Positions 54,062 to 63,783 of a DNA stretch of 64,000 nucleotides are shown in pieces. Numbering within the stretch: the stretch's first letter is position 1; every line of letters begins with the position of its first letter. Position numbers and translations under genes: made by a program. Source of the stretch: Spirilliplanes yamanashiensis (GTDB lineage Bacteria; Actinomycetota; Actinomycetes; Mycobacteriales; Micromonosporaceae); assembly GCF_016863475.1 (NCBI RefSeq), contig NZ_BOOY01000016.1, positions 62,001 through 126,000 on the forward strand, written 5' to 3'. The notes beneath the pieces are model-generated. The model made no database searches and was not told the DNA's origin. It worked only from the letters and a program-made list of their open reading frames with translations.

Positions 54062-54703
54062 ATGACGCGGTTCACGGTCGACGCCGTCCTGTTCGACCTC
54101 GACGGCACCCTCGTCGACTCGACGGCCAGCGTGCACCGCAACTGGCAGCGGATCGCCACGCTCATCGGCCGCGCCGGTGAGGACCTCGTCGGCGCCCTGC
54201 AGGGCATCCCCGGCTCCCAGGTCCTGCGCATCGTCGCACCGGAGCTGTCCGACGAGCGCGTCCACGAGCTGAACCGGATCCTCGTCGAGGGCGAGATCGA
54301 CGACACCGCCGACGTCGTCGCCACCACGGGCGCGGCGGACCTCGTCGCGGCGATCCCCGCCCCGCGCTGGGGCATCGTCACCAGCGCACCGCTGCGGCTG
54401 GCCACGGCCCGCCTCGCCGCCGCCGGCCTGCCGGTGCCGCGGACGCTGGTGACGGCGGACGACGTGGCGACCGGCAAGCCCGACCCCGCACCCTTCCGGC
54501 TGGGCGCCGGGCGGATCGGCCACCCGCCGGCCCGCTGCCTCGCCGTCGAGGACGCGCCCGCCGGCATCGCCTCCGCCACCCGCGCCGGCTGCCGCACCGT
54601 CGGCGTCCTCACCACCTACCCCCGCCTCGACGGCGACACCGTGCCGGGCCTGTCCGCGCTGGCCGTCCGGCACACGCCGCGCGGCCTCACCGTCAGCTAC
54701 TGA
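54062..54703 (+). CDS. HAD-superfamily sugar phosphatase (beta-phosphoglucomutase/GPP-like)
   Basis: A protein of 213 residues: motif I 'LFDLDGTLVDST' with the nucleophilic Asp, motif II 'VTSA', motif III Lys in 'GKPDPAPF', and motif IV 'VEDAPAGIASA'. The cap position matches subclass I HADs such as 2-deoxyglucose-6-phosphatase and sugar-phosphate phosphatases. An ACGGAGG site precedes ATG 54062. In this island it could remove dead-end sugar phosphates or be a true pathway step. Confidence 0.88.
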   Translation: MTRFTVDAVLFDLDGTLVDSTASVHRNWQRIATLIGRAGEDLVGALQGIPGSQVLRIVAPELSDERVHELNRILVEGEIDDTADVVATTGAADLVAAIPAPRWGIVTSAPLRLATARLAAAGLPVPRTLVTADDVATGKPDPAPFRLGAGRIGHPPARCLAVEDAPAGIASATRAGCRTVGVLTTYPRLDGDTVPGLSALAVRHTPRGLTVSY

Positions 54704-54723
54704 ACCCCCCGACTGGAGGGTGG

Positions 54724-55722
54724 ATGTCCACCGCCTCGTCATCGCCGGTCCGCCGCCTCGACCGCAAGCTGAGCGCCGTCCTGGAGGGCCGGTACTCCCC
54801 CGACGACTTCGTCATCGCCGACGCCAAGGACGCGGACATGGCCTTCGGCGTCACCGCCGCCGGTCCCGTCCCCGGCAAGAACGGCCGCCACCGCACCCGC
54901 GCGGCGTACGTCGAGGCGATGCGGGCCCAGATCGACCACGGCCGGCTCGACATCGTGCTGACGTCGGCGTCCAACGGCGAGCGGCTGGCCGGCGACGGCT
55001 CGCTCGGCGACGACGTGACGCTCGCCGTGCGGGCCAACGACACCACCGACATCTGGAACCCCCGCGGCGGCGGCTACGCCACGCGGCCGTCGCGGCCGTT
55101 CCGGACCGCCGACCTGGCCGAGGTCCGCCGGTTCTGCGACCTGGTGCTGTACTCGGTGACGTTCAACAACGACCTCGACCACGACGTGGCCACCCTGCGG
55201 GCGTACGCCGCGTTCCGCCGGGAGGCCGCGGAGCTCGGCCTGCGGCACTTCCTCGAGGTGTTCAACCCCAACGCGCCCGCCGGGCTCGCCCCCGAGCAGT
55301 TCGGCGCGTTCGTCAACGACTCCATCGTGCGCACCCTGGCGGGCGTGACCACCGCCCACCGCCCGCTGTTCCTGAAGATGGCGTACAACGGCGGCGCGGC
55401 GGTGGCCGAGCTGGTCGAGCACGACGCGTCGATCGTCGTGGGGATCCTCGGCGGCTCGGCCGGCACCACCCGCGACACGTTCGAGCTGCTGCACCGGGCC
55501 GAGCGGCACGGCGCCCGGGTCGCCCTGTTCGGCCGCAAGATCCAGCGGGCGGAGTCCCAGCTCGACCTCGTCGCTCTGCTGCGGCCCGTGCTCCGCGGCG
55601 ACCTCACGCCCGCCGAGGCCGTCCGCGCCTACCACGACGCGCTCGCCGCGGCCGGCATCGCGGCCCGGCGCACGCTCGAGGCGGACCTGGAGGTCACCGA
55701 CCCCGCGCTGCGTGCGGAATGA
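54724..55722 (+). CDS. Aldolase-like (beta/alpha)8 barrel protein of the Cgl0159 type
   Basis: A protein of 332 residues. 'DFVIADAKDADMAFG', 'DIVLTSASNGERL', 'RHFLEVFNPNAP', 'RPLFLKMAYNGG' and 'ASIVVGILGGSAGTT' are regularly spaced strand ends of a TIM barrel; the Lys in 'LFLKMAY' could form a Schiff base. It resembles a family I recall next to iolC in actinobacterial inositol clusters, where an aldolase role is suspected; that assignment is from memory. A GGAGGG site precedes the ATG. Its stop overlaps the PfkB start (ATGA), which supports a shared step. Confidence 0.7.
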   Translation: MSTASSSPVRRLDRKLSAVLEGRYSPDDFVIADAKDADMAFGVTAAGPVPGKNGRHRTRAAYVEAMRAQIDHGRLDIVLTSASNGERLAGDGSLGDDVTLAVRANDTTDIWNPRGGGYATRPSRPFRTADLAEVRRFCDLVLYSVTFNNDLDHDVATLRAYAAFRREAAELGLRHFLEVFNPNAPAGLAPEQFGAFVNDSIVRTLAGVTTAHRPLFLKMAYNGGAAVAELVEHDASIVVGILGGSAGTTRDTFELLHRAERHGARVALFGRKIQRAESQLDLVALLRPVLRGDLTPAEAVRAYHDALAAAGIAARRTLEADLEVTDPALRAE

Positions 55723-56771
55723 CCACGCGCGCCGGCGTGCTGTGCGCGGGGTCGGTGGTCGCCGACGTCGCCAAGGTGATCGACGCGTACCCGGCGCTCG
55801 ACCACCTGGCGACGATCGAGCAGGTCTCCACCGGCACCGGCGGGCCCGGCCTGAACATGGCCGTGGACCTGCGCCTGCTCGGCGCCGCCTTCGACGTCGG
55901 CATGCTCGGCGCCGTCGGCGACGACCTGCACGGCGACCTCATGCTGGCGGCGTGCGCGACGCTGCGCATCGACACCACCGGCGTCGCGCGGATCCCGGGT
56001 GCGGTCACGTCGTTCACCGACGTGATGGTCGAGCGCGACGGCGGGCGCCGGACGTTCTTCCACCATCGCGGGGCGAACGCCCTCTTCGACGGCGCGACCG
56101 CCGACCTCGGGCGGTCCTCCGCGCGGATCCTGCACGCCGGCGCGCCCGGCATCCACGAGACGATGGACACCGCCCTGCCCGGCGGCGGCAACGGCTGGTC
56201 GGCGCTGCTGCGCCGGGCCCGGGCGGCGGGGATGCACACCAACCTCGAGCTGGTCGACCTGCCGCCGCAGCGCATGCGCCGGCTCGTCGAACCCTGCCTG
56301 CCGTACGTCGACAGCCTGGTCATCAACGAGCTGGAGGCCGGCGCGCTGACCGGCCTCGACGCGCCGGTTCCCACCGCGGACGGGCCGGTGGACTGGGCGA
56401 CGCTGGAGCGGATGGCCCTGCGCCTGATCGACGGCGGGGTCTCCACGCTGGCCGTGGTGCACTTCCCCGCCGGCTGCGTCGCCGCCGCCCCGGGCGGGCG
56501 CACCTGGCGGCAGGGCTCCGTCCGGCTGTCCCGCACTCAGATCCGCAGCACCACGGGCGCCGGCGACGCGTTCGCCGCCGGCGTCGTCCTCGGCCTGCAC
56601 GAGCGCTGGCCGGTCGACCGGTGCCTGCGTCTCGGCGCCGCGTCGGCCGCCGCCTGTGTCACCAGCCCGCACACGTCGGACGGCATCCCCGCGGCCGGCG
56701 CCTGCCTCGCCGCCGCGGACCGCGCCGGCTACCGCCCGACCGGCCGGCCGGGCGACGACCGGGGCCGCTGA
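55719..56771 (+). CDS. PfkB-family sugar kinase of the island
   Basis: A protein of 350 residues: 'GTGGPGLNMAVDLRLLGA' N-terminal signature, 'NELEAGALTG' and the C-terminal 'RSTTGAGDAFAAGV' with the catalytic base Asp283. The motif 'FFHHRGANALF' is common in IolC-like and KDG-type kinases. Translationally coupled to the TIM-barrel gene. A second, independent kinase beside the FGGY enzyme, so the island has two phosphorylation steps. Confidence 0.88.
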   Translation: MTTRAGVLCAGSVVADVAKVIDAYPALDHLATIEQVSTGTGGPGLNMAVDLRLLGAAFDVGMLGAVGDDLHGDLMLAACATLRIDTTGVARIPGAVTSFTDVMVERDGGRRTFFHHRGANALFDGATADLGRSSARILHAGAPGIHETMDTALPGGGNGWSALLRRARAAGMHTNLELVDLPPQRMRRLVEPCLPYVDSLVINELEAGALTGLDAPVPTADGPVDWATLERMALRLIDGGVSTLAVVHFPAGCVAAAPGGRTWRQGSVRLSRTQIRSTTGAGDAFAAGVVLGLHERWPVDRCLRLGAASAAACVTSPHTSDGIPAAGACLAAADRAGYRPTGRPGDDRGR

Positions 56772-56788
56772 CGGGAGCGGCCGCCCAC

Positions 56789-57364
56789 TCAGACGGCCGG
56801 GGCGCCCTGGCCGGTCCGGCGCACCGCGAAGTAGTCGCTCTTCTTCGCCTGCGCCTCGTCGGTGTGGTGGCCGCGCTGCCGCGGCACCTTGAGCAGCCGC
56901 GGGATGTGCTTGGCGCAGTGGATGTACGCCTCCTCCACCCTCGCCACCACCCACAGCTGGGCCCGCCGCCCGGGCACCGGGTCCTCGGGCAGCCCGAGGT
57001 CCTCCACCAGCTCGGCGTGGCCGTTGACGTGCAGGCCGATCCGCTCGGCGAAGTCGATGAACACGAGGCCGACGTGCGGGTTCTCGGTGATGTTGCCGAG
57101 GCTCGCCATGACGCCGTTGCCGCGGTACTCCGGCCAGGTGATGCGGCGGTCGTCGAGCACCCGCACGAAGCCGGGCGGGCCGGCCCGGAACGTGTTGTCG
57201 CACTCGCCGCGGGCGTCGGACGTGGCGACGAACATCATCTCCTGGCGGACGACGAACGCCCGCATCGGCTCGTTGAGATGGTCCAGGACCTGCCGCTCGT
57301 AGAAGTCGTCCGCCCGCTCCGTGGTGCCCAGCCGTTCCTGCAGCCGCCGTTCGCCGTCGTTCAT
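56789..57364 (-). CDS. Pyridoxamine 5'-phosphate oxidase-family (FMN-binding split barrel) protein
   Basis: A protein of 191 residues: 'MMFVATSDARGECDNTFRAGPPGFVRV' and 'NPHVGLVFIDF' are the split-barrel flavin-binding strands, as in PNPOx-like oxidoreductases. The physiological role is unknown. A GGAGG site sits about 6 nt before ATG 57364. It is divergent from a methyltransferase over 96 nt that contain an inverted repeat. Confidence 0.83.
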   Translation of the reverse strand: MNDGERRLQERLGTTERADDFYERQVLDHLNEPMRAFVVRQEMMFVATSDARGECDNTFRAGPPGFVRVLDDRRITWPEYRGNGVMASLGNITENPHVGLVFIDFAERIGLHVNGHAELVEDLGLPEDPVPGRRAQLWVVARVEEAYIHCAKHIPRLLKVPRQRGHHTDEAQAKKSDYFAVRRTGQGAPAV

Positions 57365-57407
57365 GCGCGCCTCCATGCCTCCCGCATTGCGGGGCAGTCT
57401 CGCACAG

Positions 57408-57449
57408 TGACATGAAAGTCGCACACAGCTGCAACTTGCACGCATGTCA
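57408..57449. promoter_or_regulatory. Spaced inverted repeat in a divergent promoter
   Basis: TGACATG (57408-57414) and CATGTCA (57443-57449) are perfect inverted 7-mers 28 nt apart, between the PNPOx-like and methyltransferase genes. The right copy overlaps the CAGACT -10-like box of the methyltransferase. It may be a binding site for an unlinked regulator. Confidence 0.35.
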
Positions 57450-57460
57450 GACTGGTGACC

Positions 57461-58051
57461 ATGCCCGACGAGAACGGCTGGACCCGGCTGCTGCGCGAGA
57501 AGCCGGGCCACTCCGACTGGTACGTGGACCGGTTCCGGCGCCTCGCCGCCGAGGGCGAGGACCTGGCCGGCGAGGCCCGGCTCGTCGACGCCCTCGTCCC
57601 CCGCCGGGCCCGCATCCTCGACGCGGGCTGCGGCACCGGCCGGGTCGGCGCGGCGCTGGCCGCCGCCGGGCACGACGTCGTGGGCGTCGACCTCGACCCC
57701 GTGCTCGTGGCGGCCGCGCGCGAGGACCACCCCGGCCCGCGCTGGCTGGTCGGCGACCTGGCCACCCTCGACCTGCCGGAGGCCGGCTTCGACGCGGTGG
57801 TCAGCGCCGGCAACGTCATGGCGTTCGTCGCGCCGGACACCCGCGTCGAGGTGCTGCGCCGGCTGGGCGCCCACCTGCGCCCGGACGGCCGGGCGGTGAT
57901 CGGCTTCGGCGCCGGCCGCGGGTACGCGTTCGACGACTTCCTGGCCGACGTGGCCGCCGCCGGGCTCACCCCCGACCTGCTGCTGAGCACCTGGGACCTG
58001 CGCCCGTTCACGCCGGACGCCGGCTTCCTGGTGGCCGTGCTGCGCACCTGA
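57461..58051 (+). CDS. SAM-dependent class I methyltransferase
   Basis: A protein of 196 residues: SAM motif I 'ILDAGCGTGRVGAALAAAGH', 'VGVDLDPVLVAAARED', and 'GDLATLDLPEAGFDAVVSAGNVM'. Short, with no accessory domain; the acceptor is unknown. ATG 57461 is preferred over the GTG at 57455 on position relative to the CAGACT box. Confidence 0.84.
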   Translation: MPDENGWTRLLREKPGHSDWYVDRFRRLAAEGEDLAGEARLVDALVPRRARILDAGCGTGRVGAALAAAGHDVVGVDLDPVLVAAAREDHPGPRWLVGDLATLDLPEAGFDAVVSAGNVMAFVAPDTRVEVLRRLGAHLRPDGRAVIGFGAGRGYAFDDFLADVAAAGLTPDLLLSTWDLRPFTPDAGFLVAVLRT

Positions 58052-58099
58052 TCCACCCGAAGCCTGGCGCGGGAGCCGCGCGCTTGCGACGCTGGGTCC

Positions 58100-59503
58100 G
58101 TGCATGACTACGAGGTGCTCGTTCTCGGATCCGGGCCCAGCGGGCAGAAGGCCGCCATCGCGGCGTCGAAGCTCGGGCGCCGGGTCGCCATCGTCGACCG
58201 CCGCGACATGATCGGCGGGGTGTGCATCAACACCGGCACGGTGCCGTCGAAGACCCTGCGCGAGGCCGTCCTCTACCTGACCGGGCTCAGCCAGCGCGAG
58301 CTGTACGGCAGCAACTACCGGGTCAAGGAGGACATCAGCGTCAGCGACCTGGCGGCGCGCACCCAGCACGTCATCAACCGGCAGACCGACGTCATCCGCA
58401 ACCAGCTCAGCCGCAACCAGGTGGCGCTGATCAGCGGGGCGGGCCGGTTCGGCGACCCGCACACGGTGTGGATCGACAGCGGCACCGGCCGCGACACCAA
58501 GGTCACCGCCGACAAGATCATCATCGCGGCGGGCACCCGGCCGGCGCGCCCCGACAGCGTCGACTTCGACGACCGCACCATCGTCGACTCCGACGGCGTC
58601 ATCAACCTGCACGCCGTCCCGCGCAGCATGGTCGTGGTCGGCGCGGGCGTCATCGGCATGGAGTACGCGTCGATGTTCGCCGCCCTCGGCACCAAGGTCA
58701 CCGTCGTCGAGCGCCGCCCCGGCATGCTGGAATTCTGCGACGCCGAGATCGTCGAGTCGCTCAAGTACCACCTGCGGGACCTGTCGGTGACGTTCCGCTT
58801 CGGCGAGGAGGTCGCCGCCGTGGAACGGCACGCCACGGCCGCGCTGACCATCCTCAAGAGCGGCAAGAAGATCGCCGCCGACACCGTCATGTACTCGGCC
58901 GGCCGCCAGGGCCAGACCGACGACCTCGACCTGCCGGCGGCCGGGCTGAGCGCCGACCGGCGCGGCCGCATCGAGGTCGACCAGCACTACCGCACCGCCG
59001 TCGAGCACATCTACGCCGTCGGCGACGTCATCGGCTTCCCGGCGCTGGCCTCCACGTCGATGGAACAGGGCCGGCTGGCCGCCTACCACGCCTGCGACGA
59101 GCCCACCCGCGAGATGCACGCGCTGCAGCCCATCGGCATCTACACGATCCCGGAGATCAGCTTCGTCGGGAAGACCGAGGAGGAGCTGACCAACAGCTCC
59201 ACGCCGTTCGAGGTGGGCATCGCCCGCTACCGGGAACTGGCCCGCGGGCAGATCCTCGGCGACTCCTACGGCATGCTCAAGCTGCTGGTGTCGCCGGAGG
59301 ACCGCACGCTGCTCGGGGTGCACGTGTTCGGCACCGGCGCCACCGAACTGGTCCACATCGGCCAGACGGTGATGGGCTGCGGCGGCACCGTCGACTACCT
59401 CGTCGACACGGTGTTCAACTACCCGACGCTGGCCGAGAGCTACAAGACGGCGGCGCTGGACGCGGTCAACAAGATCCGGCACATCCACCGCATCGACGGC
59501 TGA
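58100..59503 (+). CDS. sthA: Soluble pyridine nucleotide transhydrogenase
   Basis: A flavoprotein of 467 residues. FAD motif '[19 protein letters not shown]', then '[17 protein letters not shown]', where Cys42 remains but the second redox Cys of lipoamide dehydrogenases is Thr47, the SthA signature. NAD(P) motif '[20 protein letters not shown]', and '[23 protein letters not shown]' followed by the dimer domain. It equilibrates NADPH and NADH pools in the cytosol. GTG 58100 is the start. It converges on the ABC gene with a 22-nt gap. Confidence 0.93.
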   Translation: MHDYEVLVLGSGPSGQKAAIAASKLGRRVAIVDRRDMIGGVCINTGTVPSKTLREAVLYLTGLSQRELYGSNYRVKEDISVSDLAARTQHVINRQTDVIRNQLSRNQVALISGAGRFGDPHTVWIDSGTGRDTKVTADKIIIAAGTRPARPDSVDFDDRTIVDSDGVINLHAVPRSMVVVGAGVIGMEYASMFAALGTKVTVVERRPGMLEFCDAEIVESLKYHLRDLSVTFRFGEEVAAVERHATAALTILKSGKKIAADTVMYSAGRQGQTDDLDLPAAGLSADRRGRIEVDQHYRTAVEHIYAVGDVIGFPALASTSMEQGRLAAYHACDEPTREMHALQPIGIYTIPEISFVGKTEEELTNSSTPFEVGIARYRELARGQILGDSYGMLKLLVSPEDRTLLGVHVFGTGATELVHIGQTVMGCGGTVDYLVDTVFNYPTLAESYKTAALDAVNKIRHIHRIDG

Positions 59504-59525
59504 CCCGCGACGGCCCGGACCGGGG

Positions 59526-61253
59526 TCAGCCCACGGCGGCGGGGGTGGTGGCGATGCGCAGCGCCTCGACCAGGTCGCGGTACAGCGTGTCGGTGGCCAG
59601 CAGGGTGGCGTGGGTGCCCTGGGCGCGGATCCGGCCGGCCTCCAGCACGACGATGTGGTCGGCGTCCAGCACGGTGGACAGCCGGTGCGCGATCGTCACC
59701 ACGGCGCCGGTGGCGGCGCGGTCGCGGATGCACGCCTGCAGCGCCGCCTCGGTGAGGCCGTCGACCTGAGCGGTGGCCTCGTCGAGCAGCAGCACGTCGG
59801 GGGTGCGCAGGATGGCGCGGGCCAGGGCGATGCGCTGGCGTTCGCCGCCGGAGACCTCGCTGCCGCCCAGCGGGGTGTCCAGGCCGCCGGGCAGGCCGTC
59901 CACCTTGCCGTCGAGGCGCACGGCACGCAGGGCGGCGCGCAGCTCCGCCTCGGTGGCGTCGGGGTGGGTGAACAGCAGGTTGTCGCGGATCGTGCCGGGC
60001 ACGACGGGGGTCTCCTGCTCGACGTAGGCGAGCCGGGCCCGGATCTGCGCGGGCGACAGCGACCGGTACGGCACGCCGTCGAGCAGCAGCTCGCCCGACT
60101 GCGGGTCGAGGAAGCGCAGCATCAGCGAGAACAGCGAGGTCTTGCCGGCGCCGGACGGCCCGACGAGGGCCAGGTGCCCGCGGCGCGGCACGGCCAGGTC
60201 GACGCCGTCGACGGCCGGGGCGCCCTCCGGGCCGTACCGCAGGGTGACGCCGCGCAGCTCGACGACCGGCCCGTCCGGGTCGGGGTGCGGGGCGGGCCCG
60301 CCACCGGGGGCGGCCTGCGGCTCGCGCTCCATCGCCTCGACCTCGCGGATGCGCGCGGCGGCGGCGATGCCGGACTGCAGGGCGGTGACGTTCTGGGTCA
60401 GCTCGCCGATCGGGCCCATCAGCTGGAACGCGTACAGCAGGAACGCGATGAGGCTGGACACCTCCAGCAGGCCCAGCTCGGCGCGCCAGGCGCCCACGCC
60501 GAGCACCACGATGATGGCGACCTGGATGCCGGCCCAGGAGACGGTCCACACCCAGGCGGCCCGGCGGGCGGCCCGCACGTTGTGCGCGGCGGCGTCGCGG
60601 GCGCCGGCCTCGATCCGGCCGGACTGGCGCTCCTCGGCCCGGCTGGCCTTGACGGTGCGGATGGCGCGCAGGGTGCCCTCCAGGTCGCCGCCGAGCCGGC
60701 CGACGGACTCCTGCGCGGCCCGCTGCGCCGCGCCGATCGTGGGCAGCAGCACGCTCATCACCCCGCCGACGACGAGCACCGCGGCCAGGGTGCAGCCGAG
60801 CAGGACGAGGTCGAGCACCCCCATCAGCACGAGCGTGGCGACGAAGGCGATGCTCGCGTTGACCAGCCCGACGATGCTCGACGACGCCTCGTGCAGCAGC
60901 CCGGTGTCGGAGGTGACCCGGGTGACCAGCTCGCCGGTGGGGCGCCGGGTCAGCTCGGCGAGCCGGACGGTGAAGTACCGCCGGATGATCGACGTGCGGG
61001 CGTCCAGCACGACCCGCTCGGCCAGCGCGCCGAGCAGCATCCACTGCCACAGCCCGATGCCCGCGCCGAGCACCACCAGGCCGAGCAGCAGCCCGATGGG
61101 CCCGGCGAGCGCGCCGCCGGCGCCGAGGGTGTCGATGATCCGCTTGGTGACCAGCGGGGCCGCCAGGTTGGCGGCGTTGGCGACCAGGCCGAGGACGAGG
61201 CCGAGCAGCAGCACGCCGCGGTGGGGCCGCAGGAAGCTCAGGAGGGTGCGCAC
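59526..61253 (-). CDS. ABC exporter, fused membrane and ATPase domains
   Basis: A half-transporter of 575 residues: six N-terminal helices, then Walker A GPSGAGKTS, signature VSGGERQRIALARAIL, Walker B VLLLDEATAQVD and IAHRLSTV. The Walker A has Thr-Ser in place of Ser-Thr, which is tolerated. It starts with GTG at 61253. No regulator is adjacent. The third such exporter in the window; the substrate is unknown. Confidence 0.9.
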   Translation of the reverse strand: MRTLLSFLRPHRGVLLLGLVLGLVANAANLAAPLVTKRIIDTLGAGGALAGPIGLLLGLVVLGAGIGLWQWMLLGALAERVVLDARTSIIRRYFTVRLAELTRRPTGELVTRVTSDTGLLHEASSSIVGLVNASIAFVATLVLMGVLDLVLLGCTLAAVLVVGGVMSVLLPTIGAAQRAAQESVGRLGGDLEGTLRAIRTVKASRAEERQSGRIEAGARDAAAHNVRAARRAAWVWTVSWAGIQVAIIVVLGVGAWRAELGLLEVSSLIAFLLYAFQLMGPIGELTQNVTALQSGIAAAARIREVEAMEREPQAAPGGGPAPHPDPDGPVVELRGVTLRYGPEGAPAVDGVDLAVPRRGHLALVGPSGAGKTSLFSLMLRFLDPQSGELLLDGVPYRSLSPAQIRARLAYVEQETPVVPGTIRDNLLFTHPDATEAELRAALRAVRLDGKVDGLPGGLDTPLGGSEVSGGERQRIALARAILRTPDVLLLDEATAQVDGLTEAALQACIRDRAATGAVVTIAHRLSTVLDADHIVVLEAGRIRAQGTHATLLATDTLYRDLVEALRIATTPAAVG

Positions 61254-61334
61254 CGCAGAAGTGGAACACAGGCCGGGCCGTCCTCGACACGGCCGCCGGG
61301 CCCCGCGCGGTGTGCGCCGGCCGGAACCGGCCGG

Positions 61335-62363
61335 TCAGGCCGACTCGCGCAGCACCAGGCGGGTCGGCAGCACCAGGGAGTCCGGGGCGTCGCCGCCCGC
61401 CATGGCCGTGCGCAGCAGCCGCACCATCTCCAGGCCCATCGCCGACACCGGCTGGTGCACCGAGGTCAGCTGCGGGCGGGTGTGCCGGGCCACGGTGGAG
61501 TCGTCGAAGCCGATCACCGCCACGTCCTCGGGCACCCGCAGGCCGTGCTCGGCCAGCACCTGCATGGCGCCGGACGCCATCAGGTCGGAGGCGACGAACA
61601 CGGCGTCCGGTGCGGCGCCCGCGGCCAGCAGCCCGGCCATCGCGGCCCGGCCGCTCTCCTCCGACCAGTCGGCGACGGCGACCAGCGACTCGTCGCGCGG
61701 GACGCCGGCCGCCGCCAGCGCGTCGTGGTAGCCGGCGAGGCGGGCCGCGCCGGCGTCCATGTCGAGCGGGCCGGTGATGGTGGCGATCCGGCGGCGGCCG
61801 GTCGCGTGCAGGTGGGTCACGGCCGCGTGCGCGCCGCCGGCGTTGTCGGCGTCCACGTACGGCAGGTCGCCCGCGATCCGGCCCACCGACACCGCGGGGA
61901 TGCGCAGCTCGGTGATGAGCTGCGGCAGCGGGTCGTCGCGGTGCAGCGACGCCAGCAGCACCCCGTCGACGTGCCGGCCGGCCAGGAACCGGTGCAGCCG
62001 GTCCCGCTCGGGCGTGGTGCGCGCCATCGCCAGCAGCAGCTGCAGGCCGGACTCGGCGACGCCCTCGGTGACGCCGCGGATGAAGCCGCCGAAGAACGGC
62101 TCGGTGAAGACCCGGGAGTCCGACTCCGAGATCACCACCGCGACCGAGTCGGAGCGGCGGGTGACGAGGCTGCGGGCCGCCCGGTTCGGCACGTACCCGA
62201 GGGTCTCGATGGCCCGCCGCACCGCGGCGCGGGTGGCCTCGGTGACCTGCGGCGAGTCGTTGAGCACCCGGGAGACCGTGCCCCGGCCCACGCCGGCCAG
62301 CGCCGCGACCTCGTCGAGGGTCGGCGACCGGCCGGCGGGGGTGGAGGTCGGCATGGGCATCAT
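61335..62363 (-). CDS. LacI-family repressor of the beta-glucoside locus (CebR-like)
   Basis: A protein of 342 residues: 'PTLDEVAALAGVGRGTVSRVLNDSP', hinge 'NRAARSLVTRRSD', core with 'VDADNAGGAHAAVTHL' and 'VIGFDDSTVARHTRPQLTSVHQP'. Its place after a CUT1 permease and a GH1 beta-glucosidase matches actinobacterial cellobiose (ceb) loci. A GGGAGGG site lies 5 nt before ATG 62363. Its operator should lie upstream of the transporter, beyond the window. Confidence 0.9.
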   Translation of the reverse strand: MMPMPTSTPAGRSPTLDEVAALAGVGRGTVSRVLNDSPQVTEATRAAVRRAIETLGYVPNRAARSLVTRRSDSVAVVISESDSRVFTEPFFGGFIRGVTEGVAESGLQLLLAMARTTPERDRLHRFLAGRHVDGVLLASLHRDDPLPQLITELRIPAVSVGRIAGDLPYVDADNAGGAHAAVTHLHATGRRRIATITGPLDMDAGAARLAGYHDALAAAGVPRDESLVAVADWSEESGRAAMAGLLAAGAAPDAVFVASDLMASGAMQVLAEHGLRVPEDVAVIGFDDSTVARHTRPQLTSVHQPVSAMGLEMVRLLRTAMAGGDAPDSLVLPTRLVLRESA

Positions 62364-62391
62364 TGTGCCCTCCCGCCCCAGGTGGGGGTGC

Positions 62392-63783
62392 TCAGAGGCC
62401 GTTGCGGGCGATGACGTCGCGGAACCACAGTGCGCTGTCCTTGGGTGTGCGCTCCTGGGTCCGGTAGTCGACGTGCACGATGCCGAACCGCTTGCGGTAC
62501 CCCTCGGCCCACTCGTAGTTGTCCAGCAGCGACCACACGTGGTAGCCGCGCAGGTCGACGCCCTGGGCGATGGCGTCGTGGCAGGCGCGCAGGTGCCCGT
62601 CGAGGTAGGCGATGCGCTCGGTGTCGGCGACCCGCCCGTCCGGGCCGGGGCCGTCGGGGTAGGCGGCGCCGTTCTCGGTGATGAGCAGCGGCAGGCCCGG
62701 GTGGTCGCGGGCGACCCGCAGCAGCAGGGCGGTGAGCGCCTCGGGCTCGATCTGCCAGTTCATGTCGGTCACCGGGCCGACCGGCGCCCGGAACTCGACG
62801 CCCTCGCTGCCGGGGTAGTCGCCGGGGCGGCCGGGCGCGCCTGGCCGGGCGCCGACGTGGGTGGGGCTGTAGTAGTTGACGCCCAGCACGTCGATCGGCT
62901 GCCCGATCAGGTCCTCGTCGCCGGGGCGCAGCCACGGGGTGCCGCCGAACCGCGCGGCGTGGGTGAGCACGTCGGCGGGGTAGCCGCCGGCGAGCATCGG
63001 GCCGAGGAAGATGCGGTTGTGCAGGCCGTCGACGAGCCGCACGGCCGCCTGGTCGGCGTCGCTGGCCGGGTCGAGCGGCAGCACCGAGGCGAGGTTGAGC
63101 GTGACGCCGAGCCGCCGCGCCCCGGCGCCGCGCAGCGCCGCCACCGCGAGCCCGTGGGCCAGGTTGAGGTGGTGCGCCGCCGCGAACGCCGCGGCCGGTT
63201 CCTGCCGGCCGGGCGCGTGCCGGCCGGTGCTGTAGCCGAGGAACGCCGAGCACCACGGCTCGTTCAGGGTCGTCCAGGTCGCCACCCGGTCGCCGAGGCG
63301 CTGGTGCACGGCCAGGGCGTAGTCGGCGAACGCCTCGGCGGTCTCGCGGTTGGTCCAGCCGCCGCGGTCCTCGAACGTCTGCGGCAGGTCCCAGTGGTAC
63401 AGGGTGACGACCGGGTCGATGCCCTTGCCGACGAGCTCGTCGACGAGGCGGTCGTAGAAGTCGAGGCCGCGGTGGTTGACCGGGCCGGTGCCGTCGGGCT
63501 GGATGCGCGGCCAGGCCACCGAGAAGCGGTACGAGGCCAGGCCCAGGTCGGCCATCATGGCGACGTCGTCGCGGTAGCGGTGGTAGTGGTCGCAGGCGAT
63601 GTCGCCGGTGTGCCCGCGGTACACCTTGCCCGGGGTGCGACTGAAGGTGTCCCAGATGGACGGGCCCCGCCCGTCCTCGTTCGCCGCGCCCTCGATCTGG
63701 TACGCGGCCGTGGCCGAGCCCCAGACGAAGCCGGGCGGGAAGGTGAGCCCGGTGCGCGCGGGCCGTGCGTCTGTCGTCGTCAT
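62392..63783 (-). CDS. GH1 beta-glucosidase
   Basis: A cytosolic protein of 463 residues: GH1 N-terminal signature '[15 protein letters not shown]', acid/base Glu175 in 'TLNEPWCSA', nucleophile Glu370 in '[10 protein letters not shown]', and the sugar-binding '[22 protein letters not shown]'. It hydrolyses cellobiose or other beta-glucosides after uptake. Its ATG overlaps the stop of the upstream permease gene (ATGA), so they share a transcript. Confidence 0.94.
   Translation of the reverse strand: MTTTDARPARTGLTFPPGFVWGSATAAYQIEGAANEDGRGPSIWDTFSRTPGKVYRGHTGDIACDHYHRYRDDVAMMADLGLASYRFSVAWPRIQPDGTGPVNHRGLDFYDRLVDELVGKGIDPVVTLYHWDLPQTFEDRGGWTNRETAEAFADYALAVHQRLGDRVATWTTLNEPWCSAFLGYSTGRHAPGRQEPAAAFAAAHHLNLAHGLAVAALRGAGARRLGVTLNLASVLPLDPASDADQAAVRLVDGLHNRIFLGPMLAGGYPADVLTHAARFGGTPWLRPGDEDLIGQPIDVLGVNYYSPTHVGARPGAPGRPGDYPGSEGVEFRAPVGPVTDMNWQIEPEALTALLLRVARDHPGLPLLITENGAAYPDGPGPDGRVADTERIAYLDGHLRACHDAIAQGVDLRGYHVWSLLDNYEWAEGYRKRFGIVHVDYRTQERTPKDSALWFRDVIARNGL

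Noticed and set aside
59500-59529. Terminator formed by CTGACCC and GGGTCAG around the two converging stop codons of sthA and the ABC gene
   Set aside because: Arms of only seven bases with a long loop; too weak to list as a terminator.
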